The notes beneath the pieces are model-generated. The model worked only from the letters and a program-made list of their open reading frames with translations. It was not told where the DNA came from and did no database searches. 14,025 bases of DNA, from contig JAPKZE010000440.1 in assembly GCA_026393955.1 (NCBI GenBank), forward strand, positions 1 through 14,025, written 5' to 3'. The stretch is from Candidatus Aminicenantota bacterium. GTDB lineage: Bacteria; Acidobacteriota; Aminicenantia; Aminicenantales; Saccharicenantaceae. The position numbers and the translations under genes are program-made. Shown here in pieces: positions 11,651-14,025 of this stretch (position 1 is its first letter; each line of letters begins with the position of its first letter).

Positions 11651-14025
11651 ATGAAGCACCGCGCATTTTCCCCGACCCACGTCCTTTGTCTGTGTCTGCT
11701 GCTGTCGCTCGGCCCCGGCTGTGCCTCCGAGAGCGAGCCGCCGCCGCCGGACACGGTCTCGGCGCCGGTCATCAGCCCCGGGACGGGGACCTATTCCGCG
11801 GCCCTGGACGTGGCAATCACCACGGCGACATCGGACGCGACGATCCGCTACACGACCGACGGCTCGGCGCCCACGGAGACGGCCGGGACCGTCTACCCGG
11901 GTCCGGTCCATATCTCCGATTCTCTGACCGTCAAGGCCGTTGCTTACCGGACGGGCTGGACGACGTCGTCCGTGACCTCGGCCCAATACACGATCGCCCC
12001 CCTGGTCGCCGCACCGACCTTCACTCCTCCGGCCGGCACCTACATCCCGGCCCAGGACGTCGTCATCGCGACGACCACGGCCGGCGCGGCCATCCGCTAC
12101 ACGACCGACGGTTCGACGCCGACCGCCGTGAACGGCACGCTTTACACGGATCCCGTGCCCGTCGCCGCGTCCCTGACGCTCAAGGCCGTGGCCTACCGGG
12201 CCGGCTGGACGACCTCGCCTGTGACCACGGGCCAGTACGTGATCGGGCTCCCGGTCGCGGCCCCCCAGTTCGATCCCGGGCCCGGGGCCTATTACGACCC
12301 CCTGGACGTCAGCCTATCGACGTCGACCCCGGGGGCGGCCATCCGCTACACGACGGACGGCTCGACCCCGACCGAGACGGCCGGCACGCCCTACACGGCT
12401 CCCGTCCACATCGCGACGAACCTGACGCTGAAGGCGGTCGCCTACCAGGCCGGCTGGCGGACTTCGCCCGTCACCTCCGGGGATTACGCGATCGGACCCA
12501 ACGTCGCCGCTCCCTCGTTAAGCCCGGCGCCGGGCAGCTACTCGTCGGCGCAGACTGTCGTCATCACCGCCGCGACGCCGGGCTCGTCGATCCGTTACAC
12601 GACGGACGGCTCGGCACCAACCGACTCGGCCGGCACACTGTATGCGGCCCCGGTCCCCGTCTCCTCATCGCTGACCTTGAGAGCCGTCGCCTACCGGGCG
12701 GGCTGGACAACCTCGACCGTCACTTCGGGCGATTACGTGATCACGGGGGCGGTCGCAGCTCCGGAGCTCAGCGTAACGCCCGGAACGTATTCGACAGCCA
12801 AGACCGTGGCCATCACCTCCGCGACCTCCGGCTCGACCATCCGCTACACGACGGACGGCTCGACGCCCTCCGAGACGGCCGGGACCGTCTATTCGTCCCC
12901 CGTGTTGGTCGGCAGATCCCTGACTCTCAAGGCCGTCGCCTACCGGTCCGGATGGACGACCTCGGCCGTGACCACGGGCGAATACAAGCGCGTCGGCATC
13001 GCCGCCGGCATTTTCCACTCCCTCCTAGCCAAAGCCGATGGGACGGTCTGGGCCTGGGGCGGGAACTACGAAGGCCAGATCGGCGACGGCACCACGACCT
13101 CGCGGGCCGAGCCGGTCCGGATCACCGTGCTTTCCGGCGCGATCGACGTGGCGGCCGGCTACTATCATTCCGTCGCGCTCCTGAGCGGCGGGACCGTCTA
13201 TGCGTGGGGCCGGAACTTCTTCGGCCAGCTCGGCGACGGCACCACGACGCAGCGTCCGGGGCCCGTGGAGGTCCAGGACATCTCGGGCGTGGCGGCCGTC
13301 GCGGCGAGCGAAGGCAGCACCTACGCCCTGAAGAGCGACGGGACGGTCTGGGCCTGGGGGCACAACAATGAAGGCCAGCTCGGCGACGGGACCAAGACCG
13401 ACCGGTATTCGCCGGTCCAGGTCCAGGGCCTGACGAACGTCGTCGCGATCGCGGCCGGCGAGGTATATGCCCTGGCCCTGAAGAGCGACGGGACCGTCTG
13501 GGCCTGGGGCAACAACTTATTCGGGACCCTCGGCGACGGGACGACGAATCCCGCCCTGACGCCCGTCCATGGGGCGGGCCTCACGGGCATGACCGCGATC
13601 GCCGCCAACGGCTATCACTCGGCCGCGGTCAGGAGCGACGGGACGCTCTGGTGCTGGGGCAGCGGCCTCTACGGCGAGCTCGGCATCGGGGACCGGCCGC
13701 AGATCTGGCCGACGCCAACCCAAGCGACCGGCGTCACGGGCGCGTCGGCCGTCGAAGCCGGCTCCAATCACAGCGTCGTCCTGATCGACGACGGGACGCT
13801 CCGGGCCTGCGGGCTCAACGTCTACGGCCAGCTCGGCGACGGCACGAACAACGACCGCTCGACCGCCGTGACGGTCAACGGGATCTCGGCCGTGGTCGCC
13901 CTCGGCGCGAGCCTCGTTCATACCGTGGCGATCACGAGCGACGGAACGGTCTGGGCTTGGGGCCACAACAGCGATTACCAGCTCGGCGACGGCACGACGA
14001 CCGACCAGTACGCGCCCATCCAGGT
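11651..14025 (+). CDS. Lipoprotein with five chitobiase-C-like repeats and at least seven RCC1 repeats (3' end outside the window)
   Basis: The reading frame stays open for 791 codons to the window edge, so the protein is partial at its C-terminus. Residues 1-23 are a signal peptide ending LGPG before C24, an imperfect lipobox, so lipid anchoring is likely but not certain. A short proline-rich linker (30-33) leads to five repeats of exactly 83 residues starting at 38, 121, 204, 287 and 370, each with an IRYTTDGS.PT core and LTLKAVAYR.GW, the pattern of the CHB_HEX_C_1 (chitobiase/beta-hexosaminidase C-terminal) domain. From about 448, seven RCC1-type blades of 50-51 residues follow, with GTVWAWG...GQLGDGT cores beginning at 464, 514, 564, 614, 664, 715 and 765. 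The sixth core is degenerate (GTLRACG). Bacterial RCC1 arrays form beta-propellers, and the whole probably serves surface binding; no catalytic domain is visible so far. The ATG has a weak Shine-Dalgarno GAGG at 11642-11645. Confidence 0.88.
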   Translation, partial: MKHRAFSPTHVLCLCLLLSLGPGCASESEPPPPDTVSAPVISPGTGTYSAALDVAITTATSDATIRYTTDGSAPTETAGTVYPGPVHISDSLTVKAVAYRTGWTTSSVTSAQYTIAPLVAAPTFTPPAGTYIPAQDVVIATTTAGAAIRYTTDGSTPTAVNGTLYTDPVPVAASLTLKAVAYRAGWTTSPVTTGQYVIGLPVAAPQFDPGPGAYYDPLDVSLSTSTPGAAIRYTTDGSTPTETAGTPYTAPVHIATNLTLKAVAYQAGWRTSPVTSGDYAIGPNVAAPSLSPAPGSYSSAQTVVITAATPGSSIRYTTDGSAPTDSAGTLYAAPVPVSSSLTLRAVAYRAGWTTSTVTSGDYVITGAVAAPELSVTPGTYSTAKTVAITSATSGSTIRYTTDGSTPSETAGTVYSSPVLVGRSLTLKAVAYRSGWTTSAVTTGEYKRVGIAAGIFHSLLAKADGTVWAWGGNYEGQIGDGTTTSRAEPVRITVLSGAIDVAAGYYHSVALLSGGTVYAWGRNFFGQLGDGTTTQRPGPVEVQDISGVAAVAASEGSTYALKSDGTVWAWGHNNEGQLGDGTKTDRYSPVQVQGLTNVVAIAAGEVYALALKSDGTVWAWGNNLFGTLGDGTTNPALTPVHGAGLTGMTAIAANGYHSAAVRSDGTLWCWGSGLYGELGIGDRPQIWPTPTQATGVTGASAVEAGSNHSVVLIDDGTLRACGLNVYGQLGDGTNNDRSTAVTVNGISAVVALGASLVHTVAITSDGTVWAWGHNSDYQLGDGTTTDQYAPIQ
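11762..12985 (+). repeat. Five-unit 249-bp coding tandem repeat (CHB_HEX_C_1-like)
   Basis: Units begin at 11762, 12011, 12260, 12509 and 12758 with identical 249-bp spacing and no insertion or deletion. The most conserved DNA block encodes IRYTTDGS and recurs at 11843, 12092, 12341, 12590 and 12839. Outside this core the units have diverged clearly at both DNA and protein level, so they are not very recent copies. Confidence 0.9.
12992..14025 (+). repeat. RCC1-type repeat array with period of about 150 bp, truncated by the window end
   Basis: Seven blades are visible; the cores start at 13040, 13190, 13340, 13490, 13640, 13793 and 13943, a 150-bp step except one of 153 bp. The third and fourth units share a nearly identical stretch of about 30 bp around the GTVWAWG codons. 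The seventh unit runs into the window edge. Confidence 0.88.

Noticed and set aside
11686..13371. Plus-strand alternative frame across the 249-bp repeats giving a repetitive arginine/aspartate-rich product
   Set aside because: It is open only because the repeat length is a multiple of three, so stops are avoided in every unit; the frame from 11651 matches known domains.
11762..14025. CRISPR or satellite array
   Set aside because: The repeats are long, coding, in frame and diverged, with no short identical repeats separated by spacers.

Overview
The window is GC-rich bacterial chromosome from a Gram-negative (diderm) organism: there are a TonB-dependent receptor, two further predicted outer-membrane beta-barrels, a lipoprotein and several Sec signal peptides. 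The protein set (receptor with a carboxypeptidase-regulatory N-domain, zinc-ribbon Ser/Thr kinase fused to TPRs, NTT-like transporter fused to HEAT repeats, chitobiase-C/RCC1 lipoprotein) resembles Candidatus Aminicenantes or related Acidobacteriota. That placement is by family resemblance only; there is no rRNA or marker gene here. I see no tRNA, rRNA, CRISPR array, transposase or other sign of recent mobility.

Layout. 1-210: upstream region with a weak promoter candidate and a tandem 9-bp repeat. 211-3219 (+): TonB-dependent outer-membrane receptor. 3294-6425 (+): transmembrane Ser/Thr kinase with TolB-like and TPR regions. 6449-8980 (+): 12-TM nucleotide-transporter-like protein with a HEAT tail, which appears to start at a non-canonical ATC codon. 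The kinase and transporter are 23 bp apart and are probably co-transcribed. 8987-9718 and 9730-10848 (-): a two-gene operon of predicted outer-membrane beta-barrels, convergent with the transporter (6 bp between stops). 10849-11014: a divergent intergenic region with a promoter candidate on each strand and a perfect 8-bp-arm inverted repeat between the two -35 boxes. 11015-11608 (+): secreted protein of unknown function. 11651 to the window edge (+): a lipoprotein of at least 791 residues, built from five exact 83-residue chitobiase-C-like repeats and then at least seven RCC1 blades, cut off by the window.

How it may fit together. Nearly every product is predicted to sit in or beyond the inner membrane, so this is a cell-envelope region. 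The receptor could import a ligand whose presence is relayed by the kinase, but nothing in the sequence proves a link between those two genes. The most useful points for follow-up are the apparent ATC start of the transporter, the promoter-operator-promoter arrangement at 10901-10983, and the indel-free 249-bp coding repeat in the final gene.
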